The notes under the pieces are model-generated. The model did not search any database and was not told where the DNA came from. It saw only the letters and a program-made list of their open reading frames with translations. The position numbers and the translations under genes are program-made. A stretch of DNA of 64,000 nucleotides from Promethearchaeota archaeon (GTDB lineage Archaea; Asgardarchaeota; Lokiarchaeia; Helarchaeales; RDOG01): the NCBI GenBank assembly GCA_011365055.1, contig RDOG01000009.1, positions 108,548 to 172,547 on the forward strand, written 5' to 3'. Shown here one piece after another: positions 17,436 to 27,027 of this stretch; position 1 is the stretch's first letter, and each line of letters begins with the position of its first letter.

Positions 17436-19364
17436 TTATTTTTCAGCTAAACTGGGAAAGTAATACCTGGTTCCAGTGGATACTCTCTTTTCTTTTATTA
17501 TTTGCTTGTTTTCTACCATGTATTCTAAAGTTCGTATTGCACGTTCTTCAGAAAAACCATATCGAAGAACCAATTCGTCTGGACTAATCCAATTCTTTCC
17601 GGCATGTTCCGTTACTTGAAAAAGATGCGTAGAATCAGCAATTAATTGATCATGAGATACCTTTTGGATTGCTTCTTCTGTCCTTGCTTGAAATATCTGA
17701 TAAAACCTGTCTGATAATGATAAATCGTTTGATTTTACTTTCAGCGTTATTTTTCCGGATAGTGTGTTCACATCGCCTGTTATTTTGACTTCAACGGAAA
17801 AATGAACTATTTTCTTACTTTTTCCTAGATACGCATATATTAGATTTCCAAAATACAATTCATTTTCGATAGCGATTTTTTCATTTATCTTAGAAAATGC
17901 AGCCTCGTGCTCAATATGTGCCCTAATTGTTTTTAACAATATATCAGGGGATCCTATAAATTTAACAGGTTCCTCATTACTTCTTTCGAATTTTGCATTA
18001 TCAATTTGTGTCTCTAATGGCAAAATCTCGCCATTTTCTTTAATAGGGGCTTGTATTTTAGCAGTAACTGAGCTTAAAGGTGTTAAATCTTCTTCGACAA
18101 ATTCTTGATAATCCGTTAATGAAGCATCAACAGGGTATCTTATTTGAGGAATCATCAAATCAATTTCCTTATATTGATTTTTTAGGAGGGGTTCTAATTG
18201 AATTAAAGCTTTCTTGATTTCATGAACTTCTAATCCTTTTGCTATTAAATCATAAATACTGGGGATTTCTTCTGTTTTTTGTATCAGATTTACTATAGTT
18301 TTGGCCTTTTTTGAAATAAGAGCATCTTCAGATGGAGATATCAAGAAATTATTGGAATTAATATAAGCATATACTTTTTTAACATCCTCAATATTTAGTT
18401 TTAAATCAAGTACTACATCAGAAATGAGTGGCATATTTGCCTTCCAATCTGATTTCTCAACTTGTTTTAATTTTTTCGATGTGAAAGCTAATATCTTTCG
18501 TGCATCTCGCTCAAGATTATCTTTTTCAGAGGAACTTAAAGTCTTTGGATCAACTTCAATTTTGTTAAAAATGTAATCTAGTATAACTTTTTCAAAACCT
18601 AGGGGAATTCCGATTTCGTCACTTACTAATTCTATAGGAGTGGGAAATTTTCCCTTGTCTTTAAAATAACTAAAGACTTTTCTTGCGTAACTTTCTTTTA
18701 AATTAATCGCTTCTGTTAAAATTTTACGTCCTATAGACTTATTGACAATTATTCTTTTTTGTGCAATTAAATGATTGATATATTCATAAAACTTATTAGG
18801 AGCAATAAAAAATTCAATAAAATCAATGTCTCGTCTTTTATTTGAGATTTCAAAGCGTTCTCTACTATATCCGATCATTTCAAACTTAAATATTTGATTT
18901 GATTCACGTTTAATGCCAAAAAAATATTGTCCAGGAATGTATCCAAGTCTTCTATATTTCATTGGGATTTTTAAAGCGATTGCATCGTTTAAATTTGTCC
19001 GAACAATCCTGCTTACTTTAATCGAATGTTGCTTATTAAAGTAATAATTCATGTAATCATAAAAATTTATTAAAAAAACTCGTTCATTATCAGAAAAAAA
19101 TCCTTTTATATCCTGATGAAGGAATATTGAATCAGGTTCTCCCATTTTAATAGTTGCAGGAATCGAAAGTGAATTAACCCAGACGGTTATTGAGGATCTG
19201 GGGCCAACTAATAATGCATACTTATTTTTAGAACCTTTAAAACCAAGTTCATTATAATATTCTTCACATATTGCAACATCTAGAGAAGATCCTAACTTGA
19301 AGTGGTTTGTTTCTTGATTTTTATCGTCCAGCAATTTTACAAAAAATTCAATAGTTGGTTTCAT
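17436..19364 (-). CDS. 642-aa protein with EAP30-like C-terminal winged helix
   Basis: No family covers the whole chain. It is soluble and alpha/beta in the first 200 residues, helical in the middle with several winged-helix-like units, and ends in a winged helix: NWISPDELVLRYGFSEERA, IRTLEYMVENKQI, then RYYFPSL. The last block resembles the C-terminal winged helix of ESCRT-II EAP30/Vps22 (helix, LEHLLKEG-type turn, YW(F/L)P(S/A)L end). It stands alone between the transglutaminase cluster and the lysine/arginine genes. The EAP30 resemblance covers only about 60 residues, and a DNA-binding role is equally possible. Confidence 0.5.
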   Translation of the reverse strand: MKPTIEFFVKLLDDKNQETNHFKLGSSLDVAICEEYYNELGFKGSKNKYALLVGPRSSITVWVNSLSIPATIKMGEPDSIFLHQDIKGFFSDNERVFLINFYDYMNYYFNKQHSIKVSRIVRTNLNDAIALKIPMKYRRLGYIPGQYFFGIKRESNQIFKFEMIGYSRERFEISNKRRDIDFIEFFIAPNKFYEYINHLIAQKRIIVNKSIGRKILTEAINLKESYARKVFSYFKDKGKFPTPIELVSDEIGIPLGFEKVILDYIFNKIEVDPKTLSSSEKDNLERDARKILAFTSKKLKQVEKSDWKANMPLISDVVLDLKLNIEDVKKVYAYINSNNFLISPSEDALISKKAKTIVNLIQKTEEIPSIYDLIAKGLEVHEIKKALIQLEPLLKNQYKEIDLMIPQIRYPVDASLTDYQEFVEEDLTPLSSVTAKIQAPIKENGEILPLETQIDNAKFERSNEEPVKFIGSPDILLKTIRAHIEHEAAFSKINEKIAIENELYFGNLIYAYLGKSKKIVHFSVEVKITGDVNTLSGKITLKVKSNDLSLSDRFYQIFQARTEEAIQKVSHDQLIADSTHLFQVTEHAGKNWISPDELVLRYGFSEERAIRTLEYMVENKQIIKEKRVSTGTRYYFPSLAEK

Positions 19365-19689
19365 ACTATCACTAAAATTTTTTTTCTAAATAAAATCTTG
19401 TCACGGTCATATTTAAAGCTAGGTTATGGGGCATTTAATATTCATAAATAAATTAAAAATTGAAGGGTTATATTTTCAAATTTTAAAAATTAAAAAGCTA
19501 TATGATCATTTTTTAATTATTCCCATAATTTAAGAAATTTTTTATAAAAAATGATTATTTAATTCTTTTAAAATAAAATATTTAATATTTAGTCATTTAA
19601 AAAAATTAAAAATAATTAAAAATTAATTGATATTAAAAAATCTTTATTAATAAAAGTTTGTATTAGCAAAATCTTCTTGAAAAAAAATA
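19365..19689. other. very AT-rich intergenic region
   Basis: This is nearly pure A/T with short TTAAAA/TTTTAAT runs between the starts and ends of two minus-strand genes. It probably includes the promoter of the 642-aa protein gene and the 3' end of the lysJ-like transcript. I see no open frame, tRNA or repeat array. Confidence 0.6.
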
Positions 19690-20856
19690 TTATAGAAAAA
19701 TATTTTTCATGATTTCGATAATTTTATTGATTTGATCTTCATTAATAATTATTGGTGGAAGGAATCTTAAGATCGTTTTTTGGGAAGTTAAAACTAACAA
19801 TCCACGTTCTAAAGCTTTTAAAACATATTCTTTATTTTTGACTCTAAGCTCAATTGCTATAAATAATCCTTTTCCTCTGATATCTTTGATTATTTTTACG
19901 TCTGATAATGATTCTTTAAGTTGATCGAGTAATTTAGTTCCTAAATATGCAGAATTTTCTACCAAGTGTTCTGATTCAATCACGTTAATCGTTGCTAATG
20001 AAGAAGCACATGCTAATGGATTTCCTCCAAAGGTTGAGTAATGTTCACCTGGTTTCAATTGATCAAATACATCTTCTTTGGCAATGGTAGCGCCCATTGG
20101 AATTCCGCCAGCAATTCCCTTAGCCATGGTCATTATATCGGGCTGAATGTTTTCATGTTCACACGCAAAAAATTTACCAGTTCTTCCAAATCCAGTTTGA
20201 ACTTCATCAACTATAAGTAAAATGTCCTTAACATTGCATAAATCACGAACTTGTTGTAAATATCCTTCTGGTGGGAAAACAATTCCCGCTTCACCTTGAA
20301 TTGCTTCTAAAAGAATTGCTCCTGTTTTTTCAGAAATTGCATTTTTTAAATCTTCAATATCTCCATATCTTACATGTTTCATATTTGATTCAGTAGGAAG
20401 AAACGGTGTTCGATATTTGGGATTCCAAGTTGCAGACAAGGCACCTAAGGTTCTTCCATGAAAACCTTGTTTCATGGCAATAATTTCGAGCTTGCTAGTG
20501 GCTTTCCTAGCCAATTTAATAGCACATTCAATTGATTCAGCTCCGGAATTTGATAAAAACGTTTTCTTTAATCCTTTTGGAGTAATTTGAGCTAACTTTT
20601 GATATAATTTTGCTCGCATTTCATTATAAAAGATTGTTGGGCAAGTGATTAGTTTATCAGCTTGATCTTTAATGGCTTTTATTATTTTTGGGTGTGAATG
20701 ACCTGTAATGCAAACTCCATTGCCTCCAACACAATCGATATATTCAGTTCCATTTATATCCTTTACGATGACCCCAGATCCAGAAACTAATTGAAGAGGT
20801 CTTCTAATAATCCATCCACTGTAGTTTTCCTCAAGATTTTTAATATCTTCATTCAT
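19690..20856 (-). CDS. lysJ: acetylornithine / LysW-aminoadipate semialdehyde aminotransferase
   Basis: Class III PLP aminotransferase, 388 aa, of the ArgD/LysJ type. It transfers an amino group to the semialdehyde of acetyl-glutamate or of LysW-carried aminoadipate/glutamate. Visible motifs are NSGAESIECAIKLAR, GFHGRTLGALS, VDEVQTGFGRTG and the Schiff-base lysine K246 in MAKGIAGG. It follows the ArgC/LysY gene by 23 nt in one operon. Archaea commonly use the LysW-dependent bifunctional pathway, but LysW, LysX and LysZ are not in the window, so arginine versus lysine use cannot be settled. Confidence 0.88.
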   Translation of the reverse strand: MNEDIKNLEENYSGWIIRRPLQLVSGSGVIVKDINGTEYIDCVGGNGVCITGHSHPKIIKAIKDQADKLITCPTIFYNEMRAKLYQKLAQITPKGLKKTFLSNSGAESIECAIKLARKATSKLEIIAMKQGFHGRTLGALSATWNPKYRTPFLPTESNMKHVRYGDIEDLKNAISEKTGAILLEAIQGEAGIVFPPEGYLQQVRDLCNVKDILLIVDEVQTGFGRTGKFFACEHENIQPDIMTMAKGIAGGIPMGATIAKEDVFDQLKPGEHYSTFGGNPLACASSLATINVIESEHLVENSAYLGTKLLDQLKESLSDVKIIKDIRGKGLFIAIELRVKNKEYVLKALERGLLVLTSQKTILRFLPPIIINEDQINKIIEIMKNIFL

Positions 20857-20879
20857 TTAAATTACCAAAAAAATAATTA

Positions 20880-21929
20880 TCATATAGGATGAAATCCAGG
20901 TTCCTCAAGACCAAGCGTTTCATTAAAGTTGTTCATTATATTGAAGCATTGCATGGCCATTCCAGCAGCACCTTTAATCAGATTATCAAGTGCGCCTAAT
21001 ACAACTAATCTATTTATATTTTCATCTATAACGAAACCTACATCACAATAATTTGAACCTATCAAAATTTTAGGGTCAGGCAGCCTGTAAATTCCAGTTT
21101 TTTGCTTTATAATTCTAATAAATGGTTCTTTATTGTACATTTCACGGTAAATCTTCCATATATCTTTATCTTCGACTGATTTTTTCAAAAAAACATGACA
21201 AGTAGATAAAATACCTCGTACTATATCAACTGCGTGTGCAGAAAATCCAACATTTATTGTATTATTAGCTAGAATGCTTAATTCTTGGTTAATTTCAGCA
21301 GTGTGTCTATGATTTGTTGGTTTATATGGGCGAATTACTCCTTTTCGCTCTGGATGATGTGATGCTAAACTAAAATCTCGACCTCCACCAGAAGAACCAA
21401 TCTTTGCATCACATATAATGTGCTCAAGGTCAATTAAATCAGGATATTTCATTATTGGGGATAATGCTAAAATTGACGTTGCTGCCATGCAACCAGGCGT
21501 GGCAACAATTTGAGCAGTTTTTATTTCTTCTCGGTGCAACTCTGGCAATCCATAAACAGATTTTTTCAAAAGTTCGGGATTTTCATGAGGAACATAATAC
21601 TTTTCATAAACTTTAGGATCCTTTAGACGAAAATCAGCACTTAGATCTATAATTTTTATGCCTGAATTAACTAGATCTGGTGCTATCGTCTGCGCAACTT
21701 TATGTGGAACGGCTAAAAATATGAAATCATTTTTTAAAGCTTTTTCAACAGAAAAAGTATCGAACTTAATACTGAGATTTTTTCTAAAATTTGGATGCTG
21801 AACAGATATACTTTGACCTTCAAAGCGTCTAGATGTGATCAAATTAATTTCAGATTCAGGGTGCATGTATAATAAGCGAATTAACTCTCCACCAGTATAA
21901 CCAGAAGCGCCAATAATTGCTACTTTCAT
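20880..21929 (-). CDS. lysY: N-acetyl-gamma-glutamyl-phosphate / LysW-aminoadipyl-phosphate reductase
   Basis: 349 aa, ArgC/LysY family, an NADP-dependent reductase that acts just before LysJ/ArgD. The N-terminal Rossmann motif is GASGYTGGELIRLL, and the catalytic cysteine lies in ATPGCMAAT. KIGSSGGGRD and HRHTAEINQEL are typical of the family. A GTGAT ribosome-binding site precedes the ATG at 21929. First gene of a two-gene operon, divergent from the secreted peptidase. Confidence 0.9.
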   Translation of the reverse strand: MKVAIIGASGYTGGELIRLLYMHPESEINLITSRRFEGQSISVQHPNFRKNLSIKFDTFSVEKALKNDFIFLAVPHKVAQTIAPDLVNSGIKIIDLSADFRLKDPKVYEKYYVPHENPELLKKSVYGLPELHREEIKTAQIVATPGCMAATSILALSPIMKYPDLIDLEHIICDAKIGSSGGGRDFSLASHHPERKGVIRPYKPTNHRHTAEINQELSILANNTINVGFSAHAVDIVRGILSTCHVFLKKSVEDKDIWKIYREMYNKEPFIRIIKQKTGIYRLPDPKILIGSNYCDVGFVIDENINRLVVLGALDNLIKGAAGMAMQCFNIMNNFNETLGLEEPGFHPI

Positions 21930-22000
21930 TTAATCACTTTCAAAAAATGATAATTTTGTGAAATATTATTTATAAACATTTATTTACATTTCATTTCTTA

Positions 22001-23002
22001 ATGAGGAAAATTAATTTTTTTATAGCAATTTTATTAATATTTCCTTTTTTGGGTTATGTTCCTTCTACAACAATTCAAAATAATTTTGATATCCCACTTG
22101 ATCTTCAATCAACCGTTTCAAAAGATAACTTGCGGAATATAATAGGAAATTTATCTTCTTTCGAGACTAGAGAGACAGGAACTCAAGGTTGTTTAGATGC
22201 AGCAACTTATATTTATAATTGGATTGATGGAAATACAAATGCAAGCGTACATTTTGAGAATTGGATATGGTCAGGGAATCCAGTTCGAAACGTTCTTGGC
22301 AGCATATCAGGAAATCAACAATATATTATTATTTCAGCTCATTATGATTCGATTTCAGATAGTTCAATTGCACCAGGCGCTAATGATGATGCTTCTGGAA
22401 TTGCAGTTGGTCTGGAATGCTTGAGAATATTATCAGATTATGCGGTGACACATTCTAATTTTTCATTCACTATTTTATTTCTTGCTCTTGCAGGCGAAGA
22501 GCAAGCATTAGCGGGATCAAGAAATTGGGTTCAGACTAATTTAGATAAAAATATTTATAGTGTCTTGAATTTAGACACGATTGGATATGGTCTAGGTCAA
22601 TCATTAATATATAATTCTGAATCAGAATGGTTTGCAACTAATATAATAGAAGCAGTTCAAAAAATTTCCTTATCCAACTATTTAATCAAGAAAAATGCGA
22701 TATATCCTGATAATAGTGTTGGAGATCATCAGAGTTTTTGGAATCATCACATTTCTGCCATATGGATGTATGAGGATGGCCCATTTTATCCATATTTTCA
22801 CACTGAAAATGATGTAATTGAGCATGTGAATTTTGAATTATTGGAGGATGCAGTTAAAATTGTAAACGCTGGTATATATTTCTCTAGTACTAAAAACCTT
22901 ACTTTAGATTATAACTTAAATGTCATTTTTTTAATTATTTTAATATCATCAATTATTGGTATTTCGGCAGTCATAATCAAAAAGACTTATTTTAAAAAGT
23001 AA
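22001..23002 (+). CDS. secreted/anchored M28 zinc aminopeptidase
   Basis: 333 aa. An N-terminal hydrophobic signal (about 5-22), a peptidase family M28 domain and a C-terminal membrane anchor (about 307-326) suggest an extracytoplasmic, membrane-tethered enzyme. The two-zinc ligands and catalytic residues are visible: H114 (SAHYDS), D129 (GANDD), E166/E167 (AGEEQ), D192 (LDTIG) and H267 (FHTEND). Several Asn-X-Ser/Thr sites fit a surface location. It is divergent from lysY and convergent, 6 nt apart, with the GIFT gene. Confidence 0.88.
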   Translation: MRKINFFIAILLIFPFLGYVPSTTIQNNFDIPLDLQSTVSKDNLRNIIGNLSSFETRETGTQGCLDAATYIYNWIDGNTNASVHFENWIWSGNPVRNVLGSISGNQQYIIISAHYDSISDSSIAPGANDDASGIAVGLECLRILSDYAVTHSNFSFTILFLALAGEEQALAGSRNWVQTNLDKNIYSVLNLDTIGYGLGQSLIYNSESEWFATNIIEAVQKISLSNYLIKKNAIYPDNSVGDHQSFWNHHISAIWMYEDGPFYPYFHTENDVIEHVNFELLEDAVKIVNAGIYFSSTKNLTLDYNLNVIFLIILISSIIGISAVIIKKTYFKK

Positions 23003-23008
23003 TTCAAA

Positions 23009-24175
23009 TTAATTCTTACTAATTTCTGCTCTTTTGTTATTTAATAATTGTATTAAATTATTTCTAACCATATCAAGTTTTGTACTTACTTCAGATTCTG
23101 CTATATATATTGAATTTATAATTTCTTGAGTCGTCATTTGGAATTCTTCAGGATCAAGATATGAATCGTGTGCTTCATTATATTTCTTAAACGCTTCATC
23201 TCTTACAGTTTCAATCTTATCACGTAGATCGTGATAACCAGACTTCATTTCAATTTCAAGTTTTTCTAATTGTTGTATAATACTAGCTGTAGTAATTAAT
23301 TCTGAGTTTTTAGTCCAGTAACCATCAGTATCTCTTTCAATTAATTTTAATTTTTGGACTTTATCTGAGATAATTTTTGATAAATCTTTTATTATATCTT
23401 TGATTTTTAGTTTCTTTTTATTTTTTTGTTCCATTTTTTCCATTTCTTTTTGCATTTTTTCTTCTTTTTTTCTTATTTTCTCTAAATCTTTCTGTTGATC
23501 TTTAGAAATTGAAGAAATACTACCTAAAATTAATTTTTGGCAATAATTGATAATGTTTTCAGCGCATCTTTTATTATCTTCAGCTGAAAGTCCAAAATTA
23601 GCATCAGAAAAAATACTACTACCTCCAATCACGATCAATTGTCCATTACATCCAAGTGCCATGACCGGCTGATTCGGCGGAATTGCAGTCTCGCTCGAAA
23701 AAGCGAGCGGTACAATTGACTCATCGAAAATACTTAAACTTGATCCAGAATAATTTAATTTTTTCATACCTTTTGTTATGAAATGATTTGAAAAATTCTT
23801 TATGATTGGAATATATTCCCCCATTTTATTATTTTTTTTATCGTGGACCAAATCGTGATTAAAATCGATTCCATATTTTTGGACGATTAATCCCATATTG
23901 CTACTAGATTCACTGGATGTTCCATAAACGAGAATCAAGATTTTCTTGTCTCGTTCAACGAATCTTTGTATTGTTTCAATTTCTTCTTCTAAAAAATGTT
24001 CTCCGGGTACTCCTATAAACAAAATATCATCATCTCGAATCTGTTCTGATGAGATTGGTTTTTCAATTAATCTATAGGGAATGAAGTCGTGTTTAATCAG
24101 CATTTCTTCAAATGATTTAAATGAAAATAAATTTAACTGATTCAAGTGAGCTTCATCAACTAAAATGGTGACCAT
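23009..24175 (-). CDS. IFT52-like GIFT-domain protein, copy 1
   Basis: 388 aa. Residues 1-215 show the GIFT (GldG/IFT52) pattern: IRDDDILFIGVPGEHF, EIETIQRFVERDKKILIL, LIVQKYGIDFN, a SSLSIFDESIVPLA block, PPNQPVMALG and a GGSSIFSDANFG turn. Matching blocks in eukaryotic IFT52 read GPREKF, LLEEYGI, FPLNRPILA and GSCHMFSD. The C-terminal 170 residues are a Lys/Glu-rich coiled coil and helical bundle. There is no membrane segment. It lies 49 nt downstream of its paralogue on the same strand. The GIFT fold binds ligand or partners without amidotransferase catalysis; the cellular role here is unknown. Confidence 0.65.
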   Translation of the reverse strand: MVTILVDEAHLNQLNLFSFKSFEEMLIKHDFIPYRLIEKPISSEQIRDDDILFIGVPGEHFLEEEIETIQRFVERDKKILILVYGTSSESSSNMGLIVQKYGIDFNHDLVHDKKNNKMGEYIPIIKNFSNHFITKGMKKLNYSGSSLSIFDESIVPLAFSSETAIPPNQPVMALGCNGQLIVIGGSSIFSDANFGLSAEDNKRCAENIINYCQKLILGSISSISKDQQKDLEKIRKKEEKMQKEMEKMEQKNKKKLKIKDIIKDLSKIISDKVQKLKLIERDTDGYWTKNSELITTASIIQQLEKLEIEMKSGYHDLRDKIETVRDEAFKKYNEAHDSYLDPEEFQMTTQEIINSIYIAESEVSTKLDMVRNNLIQLLNNKRAEISKN

Positions 24176-24224
24176 TAATATTTTTAATATTCTACTTGCA
24201 TATTAATATTTCATAAGATATTTC

Positions 24225-25403
24225 CTAGCCAAATAAAGCCAGAAGATTATTTCGAATCATATCCAAATGTTCTCGCAATTCTGCTTCGGCTTCAAACCAC
24301 TTCACGAGCGAACCTTGAGGATCAAAATATTTTTTTTCAAAATTAGAGCAAAAATCCACGTGTTGATCATTTACTAGCCCAGAAATCCGATTGATTTCCT
24401 TACAAAATTCATTATATGTTTCTTGCAATGATATTTTTGCTTTATAAATGATTTCAGGATCGTTAGTATTAATTTTATCTCTTATAAAAGCCCAGAACTT
24501 ATCGATCTTATCTTCTAATTGTTCTAAATATTCAATAAACATGTTAATGATGATTTGAAATTTCTCATCTGCTTTTTTTGGATTAAGTCTTGTGATATCT
24601 CCATTAATAATTCCAAGAATTTTGATATCGTGATCATCTTCAATGGATTTTATTTCTATATCGAAACTAAATCCTTCATCCATCTTATTTTGATCCTCGG
24701 ATTCAATTTCCAATTGTTCAGGTGGGTTCATTTCTTTTTCTTGTTTTATGAGATTGAGTAAGTGATCAAAAAAATTAATTATGAATTCGAAATTATTATG
24801 GGATTGGATCCCTATTTTAGGTTCATCAATGAACAGGTTAAAACCACCAAATAGATAAACACGCTCATTTTTAGACATTGCAATAACAGGAGCTGCTGGA
24901 GGAGTGCTATCTATTGAACTTCTCGCCAATGCCTTGCAAGAGTTTTCTAATAAATTGATCGTACATCCTGAATAAATAATTTGATAGACTTTATTAGAAA
25001 ATATGATACTTTCAAAGTGTCTAATAACTATAATGCTTGGAGAATCCTCATTTTCTTTATAATTTTCAACTTGATTTTCATTAAATTCTAAGTCAAATCT
25101 TCTAGCCAATTCCGATAGATTTGAATTATAAAATGAATCACCTAAATTTCCAGAAATTAATAAGACTTTTTTCCCTCGTAAAATAAATCGTTCAATGTCA
25201 TCAATTTCTTTTGAACTTAATTTTGACTGTGGGCATCCAAGGATAAGAATATCATCATCTTGAATGTTTTCAAATAAGATAGGTCCTTCAACATAAGGGA
25301 ATACCGCGCAATCCATCCCATTTAACATGGTTTGAAAGCTATTGGTATTTTGACTGCTAATTATTTCGTCATGACATTCAGATAGAAGAATTCTTATAGT
25401 CAT
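24225..25403 (-). CDS. IFT52-like GIFT-domain protein, copy 2
   Basis: 392 aa from the ATG at 25403 (a GTG at 25412 is also in frame). It has the same architecture as the next gene: GIFT-type domain (IQDDDILILGCPQSKL, DIERFILRGKKVLLIS, LARRFDLEFN, PPAAPVIAMS, FGGFNLFIDEPKIG) followed by a helical C-terminal region of about 160 residues ending HLDMIRNNLLALFG, close to the MVRNNLIQLL end of copy 1. The pair is an old tandem duplication with diverged middles. No membrane segment. Confidence 0.62.
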   Translation of the reverse strand: MTIRILLSECHDEIISSQNTNSFQTMLNGMDCAVFPYVEGPILFENIQDDDILILGCPQSKLSSKEIDDIERFILRGKKVLLISGNLGDSFYNSNLSELARRFDLEFNENQVENYKENEDSPSIIVIRHFESIIFSNKVYQIIYSGCTINLLENSCKALARSSIDSTPPAAPVIAMSKNERVYLFGGFNLFIDEPKIGIQSHNNFEFIINFFDHLLNLIKQEKEMNPPEQLEIESEDQNKMDEGFSFDIEIKSIEDDHDIKILGIINGDITRLNPKKADEKFQIIINMFIEYLEQLEDKIDKFWAFIRDKINTNDPEIIYKAKISLQETYNEFCKEINRISGLVNDQHVDFCSNFEKKYFDPQGSLVKWFEAEAELREHLDMIRNNLLALFG

Positions 25404-25526
25404 TTGATTCACGTATTCAGTTAAAAATCATCTAATAATCTAATAAAATATTTAAAAAAAATTTCTAATAGAATTTTATTATTGGATATTTGATCAAAAA
25501 TTTATTAAAGAAACCGAGAGATTTTA

Positions 25527-26234
25527 ATGAATCCAGAAGATGAGAAGGAACCTGAAGACGATATAGAATCAGATAAATATAAGATGATTGAAAATGAAAT
25601 TATTTTAGAATTAAACATTGTTAAACTATTAGATTCCATTGCAAATGTTCCATTATTAGTTCAAAACCAACAAAAAGCATTATTAGAATTCAAAGATCGA
25701 GTTGTAGATCCATACATACAATTAAATCCAGATTTTGCAAAAGAATGGACAGAAATTGGAAGAGAAGTAGATTCTATATTTAGCATCACTCAAAGAGCGA
25801 TAGATGAAAATAATTTACAAAATTTCTTTGGGAGGCCAAAACTTTTTGTCAATATCTTAATCATGTTAGCATTCTTGGTTCCCATGTTTTTAATAACAAT
25901 TTTGTTACCAGATTTATCACTTTATATAATGTTTGCCATAATTCCAGCTTATTGTTTCGTTCAAATGTATAGAAACAAAAAACAACAAGAAAAATTTACA
26001 TACGTGATGTCTCAACTTAATCCATTAATTGATGAGAAAATTTCTGAATATCGAGATAATTTACTTCCTAAAATTCAGGATTTAATTGATAATGCCAGCA
26101 GAAATATGAATGAAAATAATATCAGTCCGGAAAAATTTAAAATGTATTTATTTAATAATAAGTATGAGAACATCGAAATACTTGGAGAGAGTAATGTTAA
26201 GGGCATGATTTACTATATTATCAAATTAACGTGA
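25527..26234 (+). CDS. hypothetical protein with two TM segments
   Basis: 235 aa. An acidic N-terminus and helical region (1-105) are followed by two adjacent membrane segments (about 107-147) and a cytoplasmic helical C-terminus. No family recognised. It is divergent from the tandem GIFT genes and precedes the eL22 gene on the same strand by about 75 nt. Its helix-hairpin-helix layout would suit a membrane-shaping or membrane-anchoring part, but that is speculation. Confidence 0.55.
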   Translation: MNPEDEKEPEDDIESDKYKMIENEIILELNIVKLLDSIANVPLLVQNQQKALLEFKDRVVDPYIQLNPDFAKEWTEIGREVDSIFSITQRAIDENNLQNFFGRPKLFVNILIMLAFLVPMFLITILLPDLSLYIMFAIIPAYCFVQMYRNKKQQEKFTYVMSQLNPLIDEKISEYRDNLLPKIQDLIDNASRNMNENNISPEKFKMYLFNNKYENIEILGESNVKGMIYYIIKLT

Positions 26235-26311
26235 ATTCTCTTATTCATATATGATAATATTTAAAAGAAAATATGAAATTAATAGATTAAAAAACAATTC
26301 AAGTGATTAGA

Positions 26312-26632
26312 ATGTCTAAATCTAAAGATTTTAAATTAATTTATGAGATTGTTTGTGAACATCTTTCATGGGTAGATGATAAATTATTAGATGATCTTTC
26401 ATCTTTTCTTGAAGATAAAATAGGTAATGAAGCAGTTATTACTAAAGACGGGAAAAAAGTATTAGTTGGATTTTCTAAAGACCCGAATTATAATAAGAGA
26501 AATATTAAAATCTATTTAAAGAAATTTTTGCATAAGAATGATTTAAAAGATCGACTAAGGGCAATTTCAACGGGTAAAAATCAATATACGATAAATAAAT
26601 TGCCAGATATAGAAATATCCAGATTAGGATAA
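26312..26632 (+). CDS. rpl22e: ribosomal protein eL22-like
   Basis: 106 aa from the ATG at 26312 (a GTG at 26303 is possible). The core matches eukaryotic eL22 in order: an N-terminal strand, a VDDKLLDDLSSFLEDKIG helix, a short beta section with ITKDGKKVLV, NKRNIKIYLKKFLHKNDLKDRLR and a final strand NQYTINKLP. The human counterpart has [22 protein letters not shown] and SYELRYFQI. eL22 is a large-subunit protein once thought exclusive to eukaryotes but reported in Lokiarchaeota. The gene is short, highly basic and stands alone. Confidence 0.8.
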   Translation: MSKSKDFKLIYEIVCEHLSWVDDKLLDDLSSFLEDKIGNEAVITKDGKKVLVGFSKDPNYNKRNIKIYLKKFLHKNDLKDRLRAISTGKNQYTINKLPDIEISRLG

Positions 26633-26665
26633 AAAAAAATAGTATTTCGTTTAAATGAAATTTTT

Positions 26666-26938
26666 TTAAGAAAAATAAAGATCAGATTTTTCCAGAATTA
26701 TTTTTCTTGCCTCTTCAAATTGCTCCATTGTAAATTGTTCTTTATCTGAGCCAGTTAATAATTCTTGTTCAATCCAGGACAAAAGAATGGGTATGATTCC
26801 AGAGCATAAAAAACCTGAAAACTCATCGGAATTTATATCGTTGCCAAGTTCAGTCTTAAAAATCTTTATGAAATATGATAAAAGTCCTATTTTGTACGTC
26901 ATTTTCTTCAATTTTTGGTCCAATAATTCGCTATTCAT
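26666..26938 (-). CDS. hypothetical helical protein (90 aa)
   Basis: No family recognised. It is predicted to be all-helical, with a hydrophobic central helix (about 45-58) and an acidic C-terminus; there is no convincing membrane span. It lies convergent to the eL22 gene with about 33 nt between them, and downstream of the J-domain gene on the same strand. The start is an ATG at 26938. Confidence 0.5.
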   Translation of the reverse strand: MNSELLDQKLKKMTYKIGLLSYFIKIFKTELGNDINSDEFSGFLCSGIIPILLSWIEQELLTGSDKEQFTMEQFEEARKIILEKSDLYFS

Positions 26939-27027
26939 ATTGCATCCCTTAAATAAAGAGATAATTAAGGAATTTAAAGTTAAGGGATTGGGTAATAAAT
27001 GATAAAAATGAATTTTAAAGGAAAATT

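Noticed and set aside
19365..19689. Extremely AT-rich gap considered as a replication origin
   Set aside because: No origin-recognition repeats and no Cdc6/Orc gene nearby; low complexity alone is not evidence in this AT-rich genome.
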